From positions 36,163,087-36,227,086 of the forward strand of contig OY759216.1 in assembly GCA_963662175.1 (NCBI GenBank): a stretch of 64,000 nt of DNA, read 5' to 3'. Of this stretch, positions 22,448 through 35,179 are shown piece after piece (position 1 is the first letter of the stretch; each line of letters starts with the position of its first letter). This DNA comes from Aradus depressus. Its lineage: Eukaryota > Arthropoda > Insecta > Hemiptera > Aradidae. The notes beneath the pieces are model-generated. The model was not told the origin of the DNA and searched no databases. It worked only from the letters and a program-made list of their open reading frames with translations. Made by a program: the position numbers and the translations under genes.

Positions 22448-23638
22448 AAAAAAGTGTCCGTAAATCATCGGCAGTGCACTTCCCCAATGCAAATTAAGCA
22501 ACTAAGTTTTTGCTCTCCATCTAAAATCAATTTTCCGAATTGGTTGGAAATATATAGATAGATTACACTGCAGAACTGAGCACCATTGCTGAAGCAATGA
22601 GTTTTGTCATTTCCGATGTAGGTCGGACTCCATCTCCGCTCTTCAGAGTATCCAACAGCTTAACAGCCGCTGTCCACTAGTATATAAAATACAAAAACTT
22701 CTCGGGAATTGCATAAGTGATAAAAAGCAGGTGGTTTTTTGCTGGATTCCCTCACACGTGGGTATCGAAGGGAACCATGCAGCGGATAGAACGGCAAGGG
22801 AAGCAGCAGCGCTGCCTGGAGAAGGAAGAGTGGTAACGACAATTCCAGACCTAAAGAACTGCCTACATCACAAAATAAAAGAGAGCTGGGCTTCTTTGTG
22901 GACCAACATGGACCCAACAAATAAGCTTAGGTCCATCAAAGCAAATGTCGACAAATGGAAAAGCTCCGACAGACAGAATAGACAGGAGGAGGTATGTTTG
23001 ATGCGGCTCCGTGTAAGCCACACTCGCCTAACCCATGGCCACCTCATAACCAGGGCGATGGCCCCGGGCTGTGGCGGGTGTGGTGCCTGGCCTCTCACAG
23101 TGAGCCACATCCTGGAGGAATGCCCTGGATATAAGAATATACTAAAGGTCATGGGATTGCGAAAAAGGGACCTACATGAGATGCTCGGAGACGACAACTC
23201 ATCTATTGAAGCTGTCCTAAACACAATGAAGACAACCCACCTCATTGACTTGATTTAATTGAGTATACGGCGTCAAAAATCTCTGACATTGGACGCCGAT
23301 AAATAAAAAAATATTCTATTCTATAGGTAGATACTTTATTTGAGAACTTGCCTGAGTCCTCATACTATATTTTGCGTCGATATATTCAATACTACGTAGT
23401 GATACCTCATTACTTTGACAGTTTTGGGATTTCAACGTTCTTATGAGATTCTGGATATACAAATAAAATTTCGTAATGATACATTCATTCTATCGGGAGT
23501 TATCGTTTTTACAAACACACTGACAGACTTTTTTTTTTTAATTTTTGGAAAAAACGAAATTTACGAAACTGAACATCGAATTTCTGACCGATTACATAAA
23601 CTTCCTTTTATTTTGTATAACTAGGGAAGTAAAAACAG
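22448..23638 (-). repeat. Family X split by LINE
   Basis: Left part 22448-22548 (CATCGGCAGTGCACTTCCCC); right part 23326-23638 ends CTGACCGATTACATAAAC and TAACTAGGGAAGTAAA. The LINE lies between. A further terminal fragment is at 23660-23756. Confidence 0.75.
22549..23325 (+). mobile_element. 5'-truncated non-LTR retrotransposon (copy B), RNase H and zinc knuckle
   Basis: YTAELSTIAEAM (from about 22563) carries the second RNase H carboxylate. A frameshift near 22625 leads to SDSISALQ with the third Asp, and WIPSHVGIEGNHAADRTAR holds the last. The open frame then runs to the stop at 23258 through RLRVSHTRLTHGHL and a C-x2-C-x8-H-x4-C knuckle. The 3' UTR repeats GGCGTC/GACGCC arms before an AATAAA and a TATTCTATTCTATA end. 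It sits inside a family X copy. Confidence 0.85.
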
Positions 23639-23756
23639 CATCCGACAAAACAAAGCCACAATTTCGAGATTTTGGGTGGGGAAAAAAATTAATGAAAAAT
23701 TCAAACTGACAGATTACATAACTACCCCTACATTTTTTATCGTTAGGGAAGTAAAT

Positions 23757-25588
23757 TCCATGAGAGACACGAACTTAAAGGATTAATTATTATATATTAA
23801 TAACAGCTTCTGTGGACAAGTCGCTGTTCCATAAGTAGACATATAATTTCTCAGAGGCGTAGCCAATAAGGAGGGGCGGAGCTACAATTCCTGGAGTTCA
23901 ATTATGAACTTTTTCGATCCTATAATTTTTTGGGGTGCCATAAACAATAACAAAAAACTTCACTGTTTCCGCGGCTAAAAAATGGATGAAGTTGTTCAAA
24001 TGTGGTTCTATTTCTAATTTGTGAAAAGACTGCAGAATAATGGGAAATTGATGAAGCCATATCCGCAGACTGTGACGTAGCAGGTGTCTTGAACATAAAT
24101 CTATCATCAACAACCGCAGCTAATTTCGCACTTTAGCTGCGGAACATTGGACAAAAGAAGCCAAATCAAGAAGATGAAAAAAATAAAGAAAAAAAAGTTC
24201 TCAGGTAGCAGAGTTGCCTGTTATTGTTTTTTTCGTTGTTTCTCGGCCAAACAACAGTTCATCTGTTGTTATGTTACTCTAAAGTGCCTGTAGTTCCGTG
24301 TCGGGCGTCTCATTAGCTGGGCCCCATCCAAAAAACTGAGGCTTCATCATTTGTCTTAATGTCTTTATTTGGAACTAACTCATACTATAGAAATGCGAAC
24401 AGCGGTGAGAAGGTCCTGCACGTCCATCTTCGTATTCAGAACACCTTCAAAAGAAATATTAAATATTACTGTCGGCCTCAAATGTCAAATCCCTAAAACA
24501 AATTTCAGAAATAAATGACTTCCTGTTAATAGCTGCTGCAAATAAATGATCTAAATGATAGAAGGTTAATTAAAACAAAATAAGTGGACTGTATATAGGT
24601 TATTTAAAAAATTATAATAATGGAAAAAAAAACTAAACTAATGGAAACAAAACAAACAAATTAAATCTAAAGAAATGGTAAAATATATGATACTAAGAAT
24701 GTCTGGAGAATGTGGGCGGTCGTGAAGTGGAGACGCCAAGGTGTTGTCTCCTCACAGCGCGGCTGAGCTAAGGGTACGTCTTCTAGGGCTTCTTGACCAA
24801 TACCTGCAGCAAGGGGTGAGGGCAGAGACTGGTCGAGGTGATGAGATGTGCAGCAAAGGGCTGAGAGCACTTCTATTCAGACAACCAGACTGGACTTGAC
24901 TTGACTGACCGGTCAGGTTAACTAAACAACTACTGGCCACTATACAAAGTACATACACTTCACAAATGGCGTCACCCCCTCCACATATACCCCATTGTAT
25001 TTATAAAGTTTATTCCACTTTCGGCCTTAACATATAGATAGGCAGTTGAACACCTACTATATTGATCAAATTAATTAATTGTCCTCGAAATCGGGGTTAA
25101 ACACCCGGCCTAGGCCCTTAGGATTTTTGCCTTAACTATAGCTTTAGTTATCTAAAATTATCTCTGTTAAACTAAAATAATGGTAGTAAGTAAAGTAAAA
25201 CACAGTATATACAATAAACAAATTAAATAATGGCTATATGAAATAGTATCGTAGAAATAAAGGAGAAAACAATATGAAAATTAAATCAAATAAATAAATT
25301 GTTTTTCTCTTGTTACTACAATATTATTTCATATATTTTTTATAAATTCTATATACTTTATTATGAATACTTATTTATTTCTAATTTTATTCTCTGGGGG
25401 TTGATATGAGGGAAATCACAGCGTGAAGTAATTTCAGAATTGTATACATATTTCAACCTAGAAAACATAAATGTGAATTTTGAAATTTGTGATGTTAAAA
25501 ATATATATCTATATTAAAAGTAATGTTTTGTGAAATTAGACAATATAAATATTTAAAAAAAGTTCTTAGCTTTTATTTCTCATTTCCC
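23757..25588. other. Intergenic stretch, nothing recognised
   Basis: No coding or RNA feature supported. 24660-24960 has a higher GC content and two overlapping minus frames of no recognisable family. A TCAGAGGCGTAGCCAATAAG at 23852 resembles a hAT end but has no partner. Confidence 0.4.
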
Positions 25589-25925
25589 TAGCTAAACGAA
25601 GTATGGAGAAGTTATGTAATCGGTTAGAAATTTGATGTAGAGTTTTCACAGGAAATTTATGTTTTTTAATCACTTTATTTCAAAAATGAGGGAAAAAAAT
25701 TGTCTGTGTATGTGTTAACTAGGATATGTATCTACACAAAATGTCATATGTGTATCCAGAACTCCTTAGAAATACATCTATTGATTTTCAGTCAAATCCG
25801 TCGAAGGGAAGACGGAGATCAGAGAAGGGCTTCAATCAAAAACTCTAATAACTGCCAATGTAATGAATTTATCGACGCAAGATGTGGTATGGAGATTCAG
25901 AAGTCCCTATGTAAGTGAACTATTG
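25589..25925 (+). repeat. Family X
   Basis: Starts CCCTAGCTAAACGAAGTATG and ends at CCCTATGTAAGTGAACT. Confidence 0.75.
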
Positions 25926-25929
25926 ATTA

Positions 25930-26180
25930 ATAATGGAAATAAAAGGCGTTGTCTTCCCAATGTTTTATTTTACACCAGAACTGGTTTTCGACGCAACAGC
26001 GTCATCATCAGTGGTTCATCTATCATAGAATTACAAAATATACAAATAATAAAAAGTATAAATAATTCTTAAAGCATCAGGGTAAAGAGTAAGAAAAAAA
26101 ATTTATAAAATTAACTTACCCCACCCACACAGCACAGCGGTTAGGAGACAACTGGCATTGCTCTAAGGTGTGGGGATAGC
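25930..26180. mobile_element. Foldback family F, longer variant
   Basis: GTCTTCCCAATGTTTTATTT and CCAGAACTGGTTTTCGACG at the left; a CTTACCCCACCCACACAG segment at the right matches the 46.3-kb copy. Confidence 0.65.
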
Positions 26181-26504
26181 TAGGTTCACTCACTCTCTCT
26201 CTACATAAAAAAACCATTCATTCTAATATATACAATAAGTCTGTACATAATAGTAACATACAAATTTTTCAATGAAATTATTGTTGTCATATAATATAAT
26301 AAATAAAAAATTAAAATAAACACATAAATAAATACAATATTAAAAATATTATCACAGACTTGAAATAAAATACACATAATAAATATCATTATAAAAACCA
26401 GCCAAAACATATTTACACTACATCTCTCACAGGACAACTACTTCCCTTAGTTTTGAATCAGTCTCTCACATCAGGTTGGTCAGGCAGGAGAAGAGTGTTC
26501 TTAA

Positions 26505-26715
26505 CCTCTATTTTTTTGTTAAAACTGTTCGTATCCTCATATAACGAAAGTCGGATCTCCAAGCCTTCCAGAATATCTGTACATGAACTATTGATTCTTA
26601 GCCAAATGGACGATTGATTAGATTTGGAGAGCAAAAACTTAATTGATTAATTCATGCTTTGGAAGTACATTGCCGGTGGTACACCGACGAGTTTTTCTTA
26701 TTCGTTTTTCTCCTA
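26505..26715 (+). repeat. Family X, 3' part
   Basis: Ends with AAGTACATTGCCGGTGGTAC and CACCGACGAG, the second terminus of the family. Confidence 0.7.
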
Positions 26716-27185
26716 TATCAAAAATAAATTCTCTGAATGTAAGAAATCCTTTTTACATATTGTTTGGGGGTATTTATCTATAGATTTTGGGATAACATAC
26801 AGTTTTTTTTCCCAAGACAGATAGATATTGGTCTCACCTACACAGTTTCTCTGATGAAGATGTTTAATTGAAAAGGTTCGTTATTATCCCGTCAAGGATG
26901 AGTCTCTCGTCTCATAACAATATTACATTGTCTTCTTTATTTTTAGTTTCTCTTCTCTTTTACTTTTTTCTCGCCTACTTTGAAAATTAATGGCTTTGTC
27001 GGATTCCTAACGTTTATAACGCTTAATTATCGCGAGAAAAAAGGCTAAAAGGAATTTTAAAAAGTGAGTAACTGGCAGATCTACAGTTTTGGGTGCCATG
27101 ATGATTTTTCTTTGAAGGAGACCCTCTTCCAGAAATTAATTGAGGAAAAAATGTTTTGTAGGGCAGAAAAAAGATAAAAAAATTA

Positions 27186-27510
27186 TTGAATGTTTGGCTG
27201 ATTATATAACTTCTCTTATACGTATAGCTGGAAGGGAGAAAATTATATCTGTGAACTCGATAGAATGAATGTTTCGACACGAAAATTTTTACCTATGTGA
27301 TATCAGCCAAATTGGCCAAAGAGAAGGGGGACAGGGCGGAGGCTTAACACAAAAACTTTAATAACTAGTAACTGCAGTTGTAATGAATGTATTGATTCGA
27401 AATTGCAAAAGTAAATTTGAAGCCCTATAAGGGATAACTCCTATTAATTTTCAACTAAATAAGGCAAAGGTTAGAGGGGGGGGGGGGGGGGGGTTAGAGG
27501 GAGAAATTTC
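27186..27510. repeat. Family X fragments, head to head
   Basis: A minus-strand terminus (27186-27238) abuts a + strand body that carries an 18-G run at 27476-27493. Confidence 0.65.
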
Positions 27511-28014
27511 ATAAATGCCCTTCACAAGAATGAAGAAATTTTACATTCTTACAATATTATGTAGTCATTACTGATTAAAAAAATAATTTATGTAAATAAT
27601 TTACCAAATTGAAACTAATTACTTATTCCATTAGTCCAAATTGAACAATCAATTTGAAAGGAGGAATGTCTAAATGGTGAGATAGCGTGACTGAGGGCTG
27701 TGTTTGTGTTGGTTGAGGTGTCATTGTGTTGGAACAGATTTCTCATTCTAGCATCGTATACGAAACACTATGATGATAAATGTTATGGATTTCACATTAA
27801 GAAACAGCCATATTAGACCAGGCTCCCAGATAGTTTTTTTTGTGTGTCCTGATCAGCCATTAACCCCCATGAACACATCCATCTTTCTCACGAACTTGTC
27901 TCACTTATCCGTATAGATTTGAAAATATTTGCTTTGTGATCAGGATAAGGAACCAGGAGACTGAAAGAGAGAGCAAATTTTTACTTTCTCCATATCTCCA
28001 TAACGAAATTAAAA

Positions 28015-29100
28015 ATAAAAAAAGTGATAAATCACCCGCAATGTTCAATCAATTAAGTGTTTGCTCTCCCTACAGAACCAATTCATCGTTTGTGCTAAAA
28101 ATATAATAGTTGACTTACAAACGGGATTGAGAATTTTCATGCTAAGTTTGTGCCTATACATTAATTACATCCTCAGTTATTAAAGATTTTAAGTTAAGTT
28201 CCCTTCGTTTGATCTCCTCTTTCTTCTGGTCGATTCCGAAATGTATAGGTTTTGTCCTTATGGAGTCTTGAATTTATATTTGAAATTTCATGTCAATACA
28301 TTCTTTACAACGGCAGTTATTAGAGTTTTTGTGTTGTCACTCCTAATCCCATCCTTTTGTTTTGGCTGAAATCAATGGGTGTCGTCCTTGGAAGGTTTTG
28401 AACGTAAATATGAAATTTCATATCATTACATTCTTTACAACGGCAGTTAATAGAGTTTTTGTGTTAAGCCATCCATAATCTTGCTCTTCCGTTCGTCTGA
28501 TTTGGCTGAAATCAATGGGTGTCGTCCTTGGAAGGTTTTGAACGTAAATATGAAATTTCATATCATTACATTCTTTACAACGGCAGTTAATAGAGTTTTT
28601 GTGTTAAGCCATCCATAATCTTGCTCTTCCGTTCGTCTGATTTGGCTGAAATCAATGGGTGTCGTCCTTGGAAGGTTTTGAACGTAAATATGAAATTTCA
28701 TATCATTACATTCTTTACAACGGCAATTATTAGAGTTTTTGTGTTAAGCCATCCATAATCTTGCTCTTCCGTTCGTCTGATTTGGCTGAAATCAATGGGT
28801 GTCGTCCTTGGAAGGTTTTGAACGTAAATATGAAATTTCATATCAATACATTCTTTACAACGGCAGTTATTAGAGTTTTTGTGTTGCCACCCCTAATTAT
28901 GCTCTTCCGTTCGTCTGATTTGGCTGGAAATCAATAGGTGTCGTCGTCATGGAGATCTGGATACACATATACAACTTCATGTTGATATATTCGAGTTCTT
29001 AGTCCCATAGGACGTTTTTTTAATTTAATTTTTGGAACCTTTTCGCCAATTACAGAGCTTCCTCTATACCTCGTATCTTGGGGAAATAAACATTTCATTT
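28015..29100 (-). repeat. Family X with internal tandem amplification
   Basis: Starts at AAATCACCCGCAATG and ends in the ATTACAGAGCTTCCTC terminus. Its centre holds the 140-bp tandem units listed separately, so this copy is longer than the rest. Confidence 0.8.
28227..28925 (-). repeat. 140-bp tandem units inside family X
   Basis: TTTGGCTGAAATCAATGGGT recurs at 28371, 28501, 28641 and 28781, and as a variant at 28919 (spacing 130, 140, 140, 138). The three central units are nearly identical, while the outer units are diverged and resemble other X copies. This pattern points to recent local duplication. Confidence 0.88.
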
Positions 29101-29109
29101 TGCGTCTGA

Positions 29110-29290
29110 AACACAATAACTCCCGATATAATGAATATATCGAAACAAAATGACTATTTCGACATCAAATTTAGTACATATAAAGATTAATAAGTCAACT
29201 ATTGATTTTTTAGTCCAGGGGAGAGTGAATGAATAATTGATTAATTCATTTTGGGGAAGTACATTGCCGGTGAATCACTTAATTTAATCT
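29110..29290 (+). repeat. Family X, 3' part
   Basis: AATAACTCCCGATATAATG to GGGGAAGTACATTGCCGGTG. It lies head to head with the preceding copy. Confidence 0.65.
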
Positions 29291-29744
29291 GCAACCTGTG
29301 AAAGAATCACTTCTCACTACAATAGCCATTTTTCACATTATAAATTTTAATGTTTCTTGGGTTATGGAATATTGTCTACTGTGGTCGTCTGGAGAAAAAT
29401 GCTACATTATTTATGACTAAAAATGGTTATTTTTGTTTTGTTGAGTTTGGTTTTTGTTGTATTGTGTTTTGAGTCGCTGTTCAAGTCATTACAGAAAGGT
29501 GGTGGAGAGAAGGCTATTAAGGTTGGTCTCTACCTGAGACCTGGCGGCAGATAATTGAAACATAACTAAGTCTCCCTTATAAACACCACATCCTCTGATT
29601 GATAGGTCCACCATGACCACTTCTTTATAATTGTTTTTGTAGACCGCCTTACACCTCCACCTACGTCTTCATCTCCACCTCCACATCGCCTCCACCTCCA
29701 GAACCACCTCCAACTCCAACTCCACCTTCATCTCCACATTCACC

Positions 29745-29900
29745 TCCCGTCAGTATATTCATTACAATGGCAGTTATTAGAACTGCTTTGTTAAACCTCC
29801 CCCCTGATCCCCCCCACTTCCCCTTATCTATAACCGATTTGACGGGTCGATACTATTGGGAGTTATCGTGTTCAGAGACACAAAGAGACATTTTTTTGAC
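29745..29900 (-). repeat. Family X fragment
   Basis: ATTACAATGGCAGTTATTAG to ATTGGGAGTTATCGTGTTC. Just upstream (29655-29750) is a CCTCCACCTCCA-type C/T/A-rich stretch. Confidence 0.65.
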
Positions 29901-30484
29901 GTAAAAACGTCTATTCACTCGTTAAGCACAGTGATGCCGGTCAAACTTTCTTGTGTTGCAAAATACCGTCAGATTTCAATCGATAATAACTACGAGACTA
30001 ATAATACGATAACAACGGTTGAGGTCACAATGGATAGAGCATGTCTGTACGTGTTTGTTGTGCAGTGTTTGTTTTGCCTGTGAAGTTATCGGGCTAGTGT
30101 GGGCGCCGGTGGATGATTGTTGCGAATTAGCGTTGTGTAAAATTAGAAATTAGTGTAACGTGATAACGCGTTTGGATGGGACGTTGATTCGGATGTCATT
30201 GTAAAAAGCTTGAGGAGAACTATTAGGAATCAAAGTCAAACAATAAAAATATATGTAAAAATTGGTATTAAATTGAAAATTGCAAAAAAATTAAAGTTGT
30301 CGTCTCACATGAATCGTAAATAAGCGCGGAATTATAGAAAACGCAAATCAGAGGAAACCTCGCATAAAAAAGGAATTTTAAAAACCTAAAAAGTCTAGTG
30401 CTGAGCAATTGCAAGAGCTACGGCAGCATCGAGAAGAAAATGAAAAATGATTTTCGACGTTTTCACGGAAAATCTACGGCGTGG

Positions 30485-30625
30485 ACCTTGACTACGCCTT
30501 AATTTTTTTTTCCATTTTTGGAATTAAGGAGGTTGAAAAACAGAAAATTTCGTTAAAAGCGCATTGAATTTTTGACCGATTACATAACTTCCTTTATACT
30601 TCGTATAGTTGGAGAAATAATTAGT
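30485..30625 (-). repeat. Family X terminus
   Basis: Ends TTTATACTTCGTATAGTTGG, showing the terminal hairpin arms. Confidence 0.7.
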
Positions 30626-30727
30626 ATACCAAAGGTTGAGATTTAATATTCTGGCTTTTCAGACAGTTTGCTTATTGCATCCCCCATGAATATTATTAAA
30701 CTTGAAAATATAAAAAAGTAATAGCTG

Positions 30728-30936
30728 TGACTCATGCCCGGGCTTTAACTACGAGGTCATATCGCCTACTACCAGAGTGAAGTATGAGCGCTAATCCTCC
30801 TAAGTTTTTATTCACTTAGGATTAGGGGTTTTTAACAAGTTCCTGACATCGTACAGGTTCCCCCATCCGCCGGGTATTGATGCCGCCATCTTGAACTGAG
30901 GCTAGCTCGCTACCTCTGAGCTTACCGGCGCCCAAA
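30728..30936 (-). mobile_element. SINE family 1, deleted copy
   Basis: Has the 3' body (CATGCCCGGGCTTTAACTA) and a shortened head ending in CCGGCGCCC; most of the centre is missing. Confidence 0.75.
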
Positions 30937-30954
30937 AAAAGGGACAAGAAGTGT

Positions 30955-31296
30955 TCAATGATATATTTAAAAAAAGTCGTCGGTGAATTACCGACATTGA
31001 AGTTACTTCCCCATCTTAACTTACTTAGGGGCAACTGAATCTTCAATCTACATTTTGAGTAAAGCCCCTCACCTGATCCCCCTTCCCTTCGATTTCGCGG
31101 AGTATTGACATGTGCTGTCCTTTTGTTATTTTGAATTTAAATATAAAATTTCATATTGATACATTCATTACATCAGTAGTTATTGGTTTTGAGTTGAATC
31201 TCTCCCCTAATCCTCCCTTCCCTTTCCGGCTGAATATCATTAGGTGTCGTCCTTATGGGGTTCTGGATTCACGTAAAAAATGTCGTGTCGATATAT
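30955..31296 (-). repeat. Family X
   Basis: Starts GTCGTCGGTGAATTACCGAC and ends at GTCGTGTCGATATA, where a (TAA)n tract begins. Confidence 0.75.
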
Positions 31297-31740
31297 AATA
31301 ATAATAATAAACTTATTTCCATTAAACCAATACATGGTAATAGGATCAAATGAATTTATACTTTAAGATAGCTTATAAATTAGATTTATAACTACTTGAG
31401 TCTAACACATCTATGATTAGTAGTAACAAAAAAACTATTAAAAAAAGTAAAATGAAATTAATAAAAACTGTACAAATAAATACTTAAAAAAATATGAGTA
31501 TATAAAAAAATAATAATAATTCAAGATACGTTCATAATAAGTAGACACATTTTTCAATTTAATAAAAATTAAGATAACTGTTTTTCAAAAAAAAACTCTT
31601 CGGAAGTGTCTTTATCCCCCAACGTAAATAAATAATAAAATCTAAATGAATAAATAAAACAATAACGTACATTGGACTGACCTTTAAGGTGGAGGAACTC
31701 TGCCCAAAATATAAAAATGAATGCTTTGTATCAAATAATG
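31297..31740 (-). mobile_element. Probable LINE 3' UTR with (ATT)n tail
   Basis: On the minus strand it ends GGAAATAAGTTTATTATT and an (ATT)n tract at 31297-31315. Pieces with the same ending lie at about 35795-35880 and 49865-49910. No coding part remains. Confidence 0.45.
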
Positions 31741-31764
31741 ATTTTGGATATGAAACACGATTCT

Positions 31765-31945
31765 TTATTGTGATTATACATTCTATCGGGAGTTATCGTG
31801 TTCAGAGACACACATATTCATATATTTTTTTTACAACTGTCAAATCAGGGGGTCGGAAAAAATGAAATTCTGTTGAAACTCACATTAAATTTCTGACGGA
31901 TTACATAACTTCACATATGCGTCGTAGAGCTGTGGGTGTAAAAAA
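31765..31945 (-). repeat. Family X terminus
   Basis: CATTCTATCGGGAGTTATCG, then TTACATAACTTCACATATGC. Confidence 0.7.
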
Positions 31946-32344
31946 TAGGTAGTATGTGGGAGGGGTGGGTTCTCGGATGGCGGACAGAAGTGGAGTTGAA
32001 CAGAGAGAGTGTGGAAGATTAGCAATCATCTGACGGAGCGGTAGTTTTTATGGTGACCAACCAATTAAAGATATGGTAGTGCCAGGGTGCAACTAGTATA
32101 TATCCTTTGTATCCAACCAGCTGAGTGCACCTCTCCTCTTCGTGCAAGCACATTCCAGTTGCAACCACTTCAATTGCTAGTTTTTAAGGAATTCAGATCT
32201 TCGCGTTACAGCTTGTTGGATTAAGTTCTGCTGAGTTGCGACTTTGATTCCCGTTCGTTAATATTAGGAACAGGAATGAAATTCAGGAAGAGTGTAGTAG
32301 GAACAGGCATGAAATTCTGAAATGTTATACCTTCCAGTATTCCA

Positions 32345-32990
32345 TGCCAGACGAGGGTGCTCAACACAAAAACCCTAATAATTACCGATGTATTGAATCT
32401 TATCGACATGAAATCTAGTATGAGGATTCAGAATTCTTTGTGTAAGTCAACGTTTGATTTTTAGCCAAAACGATTAATAGACAATCGAGCGAAAATCTCT
32501 TTGATGACACTACCCACCCGAAAATGTTATGTGTATCTAGAACCGAGAATGGTATCGGCTACTACCAGAGCGCTCTTTTGTCTCTCTGGTGGACCTGAGC
32601 CCGACTTTACTATGGGAATCCTAAATTTTTATTCCCCTAGGTTAGGGGTCTTTAACGAGTATCTGACATTGTACAGGCACTGGACCATCGCTTAACATCC
32701 CATCTGAAAGAGGTTCTGGTTTTTTCACCTCCCAGACAAAAAACCTAAGTTATATGTATTTAAATTCAAAACCTCATAAAGGCGGCATCTACTAATTTTT
32801 CGCAAAATGGACCAAAAAATGTAGAAAGGGGGGGAGGGGGGGGGGGGGGGGGGCGAAGGACGGCGACACAATTCAAAAACCCTAATAACTCCCAATGAAA
32901 TGAATATATCGACACAAATTTTAGTATGGGGATATCACCGACTACAATACATTTTAATTCGTTCATTTGAAAATTTCTTTTATAACCTCA
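32345..32990 (+). repeat. Family X fragments around a SINE remnant
   Basis: Pieces at 32345-32490 and 32754-32990 on either side of the SINE body fragment; the second contains an 18-G run at 32836-32853. Confidence 0.65.
32548..32750 (-). mobile_element. SINE family 1 body fragment
   Basis: Body from the CTACTACCAGAGCG segment to the CTCCCAGACAAAAAACCTAAG segment. The tRNA head and 3' tail are absent. Confidence 0.75.
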
Positions 32991-32999
32991 ATCGGATTG

Positions 33000-34210
33000 A
33001 AGTAGAGAAGACGGAGTTAGCTAAGTGAGATGTAAGCTAAATGTGACGTGTGAAGTAAGATTACAGAGGAGACTTGGTGGTCACAAAGTCAGTTAAAGTC
33101 CCTCTCAGACGAGTACAATTACTAGTTCTCCAGGAGAGGCCCATTACAGCGCCCCCCTCAACTTATTTCCACATATTTTACAGCCCCCCCCCCCCCCCCC
33201 CCCCTCCTCGGTGCTTGGTGTCGGTACACTAATTGACTCTTTCGCTCTCCCCTCTACTCTTTCTTTCTCTTCTGTTTTTTTTTTTCTTCTTATTTTCTCT
33301 GGCTTTACTGTGCTTTGCTAATTAAGAGCTCAGACTTCGACTTTTATTTTTCCCTCAAGTTGCGGTTTGCTTTCAAATGGACCACAAAAGGATAGTGAAG
33401 AAGCTTTTAAAATTAAATAGCGATGTTTCTACCTCCTCATCAGGCGTTCTTTTGTGTGGAGGAAAACAATCAGGTTTTAAAAATATATAAATACAATTAA
33501 AAGGATAGAAAGAATATACATTTTTCTTTTTTAAGTTGACACTTTTCATCTTTTGGTCTCACCGCCTTCGACTTATTTGGTATTTAAAATTGACGAACAT
33601 AAATATGACTTATCCCGTTTTTACTACCATTCCTCTTATATGTCTGGAAACACACTAAAATGTGAAAATATCTTTCTTTTATGCAACTTATGTACCTGTA
33701 TACTACCGATAATTAAATTTCAGTATATCTCTCTATACTGTCTACTATGTCAAGTACTGTCTGCCCGTGGTTAGAAGGCGCGGCAGGCCGCCCTCACCCT
33801 ACCTACCCCTATGTGAAGATGGTTGGATATAGTGAGGGTAGGTTGTAAAATAAGTAGTCTGACCTCTCACAGATTTTATTATCTTATGCTAGCGGCTTTT
33901 CGTATCTTACATTTCATGTCTATCAGTATGCCGCACATGTCCGACTTCACCGCATTGATCCTCATAAATGTTTGCCATTTGAGCAATGGAATATATATAG
34001 CATGGAGATGTAATCGCAGAGGAGGACTTTAGAAGATTGTGCTAAGAGAGCATTCTCAGGCTCATTAAGGAAACTGGGTGACTGAGCACTTCATGAAGGG
34101 CTTGGTTCAAGTAGTATAAGTATAAACATACAGTTAATATAATAAGGGGGAAGCCCAGCGCTTCCAGGGAAGGGGTAAGAGCACTGGATGCTTAGGTCCC
34201 TAGGAGTAAA
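33000..34210. other. Intergenic stretch with C-run and LINE-like end
   Basis: A 21-C run at 33184-33204 and a pyrimidine-rich stretch to 33300. 34140-34214 (AAGCCCAGCGCTTCCAG, CCCTAGGAGTAAAACACC) leads into a (TA)n tract like the tail of a non-LTR element, but no coding part is attached. Confidence 0.4.
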
Positions 34211-34213
34211 ACA

Positions 34214-34215
34214 CC

Positions 34216-34244
<29 letters not shown>
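34214..34244. repeat. (TA)n microsatellite
   Basis: Uninterrupted TA dinucleotides. A second tract lies at 35346-35368, and an (AG)n tract at 43400-43421. Confidence 0.9.
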
Positions 34245-34246
<2 letters not shown>

Positions 34247-34339
34247 AACCATCTTTCCCCTTCTTGAACTGTAACATATTTATTTTAAAGAGAACATATA
34301 TTTTAAATGGGAACATATTATATTTAAAAATAAAAACAA

Positions 34340-34778
34340 TTTAATATATAATTTTGGCCGTATGTCTGAAGGACTTAATTATAACTTAACTACGAGGTAC
34401 CTCGATAATGATATCCCTGGCGATGACGGTGTGATCATCCTTATCTGGACATCCCGCAGAAATCATTCGGTCACATATTTTAAAGTCGTTGAAGATCTGT
34501 CTGGTTTCGAGGCTACATTAGAAGTTACATTTTTCACTGGCTTTACACCGTCCGAAATACACTATAATTCACTGTAGTTCGAGTGGCCTGAACGGCTCAA
34601 GCATGAAGAAGGAGTTGATTTACTCACATATTTAAAACTCAATTGTAAAATCTAAAAGAAAGATATAATTGACGTGGTCTGTCTGGCTTCAACTCTCAAC
34701 GTTGACTGAAGCTTGTTGTATTTAATTGTATACAGTTGTAAATAGCTATTTGTAGTAAAAAAAAAAAAAAAAAAAAAA
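34340..34778 (+). other. Polyadenylated insert candidate (retrocopy or LINE end)
   Basis: An intron-less stretch with a frame 34362-34577 (RYLDNDIPGDDGVIILIW, SVTYFKVVEDLSGFEATLE) that continues after one TAG as FEWPERLKHEEGVDLLTYL. It ends in 22 A at 34757-34778. Codon-like composition and the A-tail suggest a reverse-transcribed mRNA or a LINE 3' end. I do not recognise the protein. Confidence 0.35.
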
Positions 34779-35029
34779 GCATGTTTATTAAAAAAATAAT
34801 AATTTTACTTACTTTACTTTACTTCAAATACGCAGGAGATTTTCTCAAACTGTATAACTGATTGTTACTAAAATAAAATATCAATGGAATGCCAGATCGC
34901 CTGGCCCCCCCAGCATCTCACAATATGGCCGACCCAACAAACATCACTGCCACATACATTAAATTTTCCTTCTCCAAACTCAAATATATATTTTATTTCA
35001 ATTTTATATATATTATTAAAAAAATCAAT

Positions 35030-35175
35030 GAAACTGATTGCACTTTTAATACATCCTAAAAAAGAGACCTTTTGATTATCAATGAAACTGGTGAATTAAT
35101 TCCAGAGCAAGAGCGAAAACATAATTGATTAATTCCCGCTCTGAAAGTACGTTGCCAATGACAACCTTTTTTTTT
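35030..35175 (+). repeat. Family X, 3' part
   Basis: GAGCAAGAGCGAAAAC, then AATTGATTAATTCCCGCT and AAGTACGTTGCC. Confidence 0.6.
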
Positions 35176-35179
35176 TTTA

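Noticed and set aside
23852..24150. Third hAT element starting CAGAGGCGTAGCC
   Set aside because: No inverted partner or 8-bp duplication could be found downstream.
30592..30612. Similarity of family X termini (ACTTCGTATAG) to a phage recombinase site
   Set aside because: Only a short arm matches, there is no second arm or spacer, and the word belongs to the X terminal hairpin in many copies.
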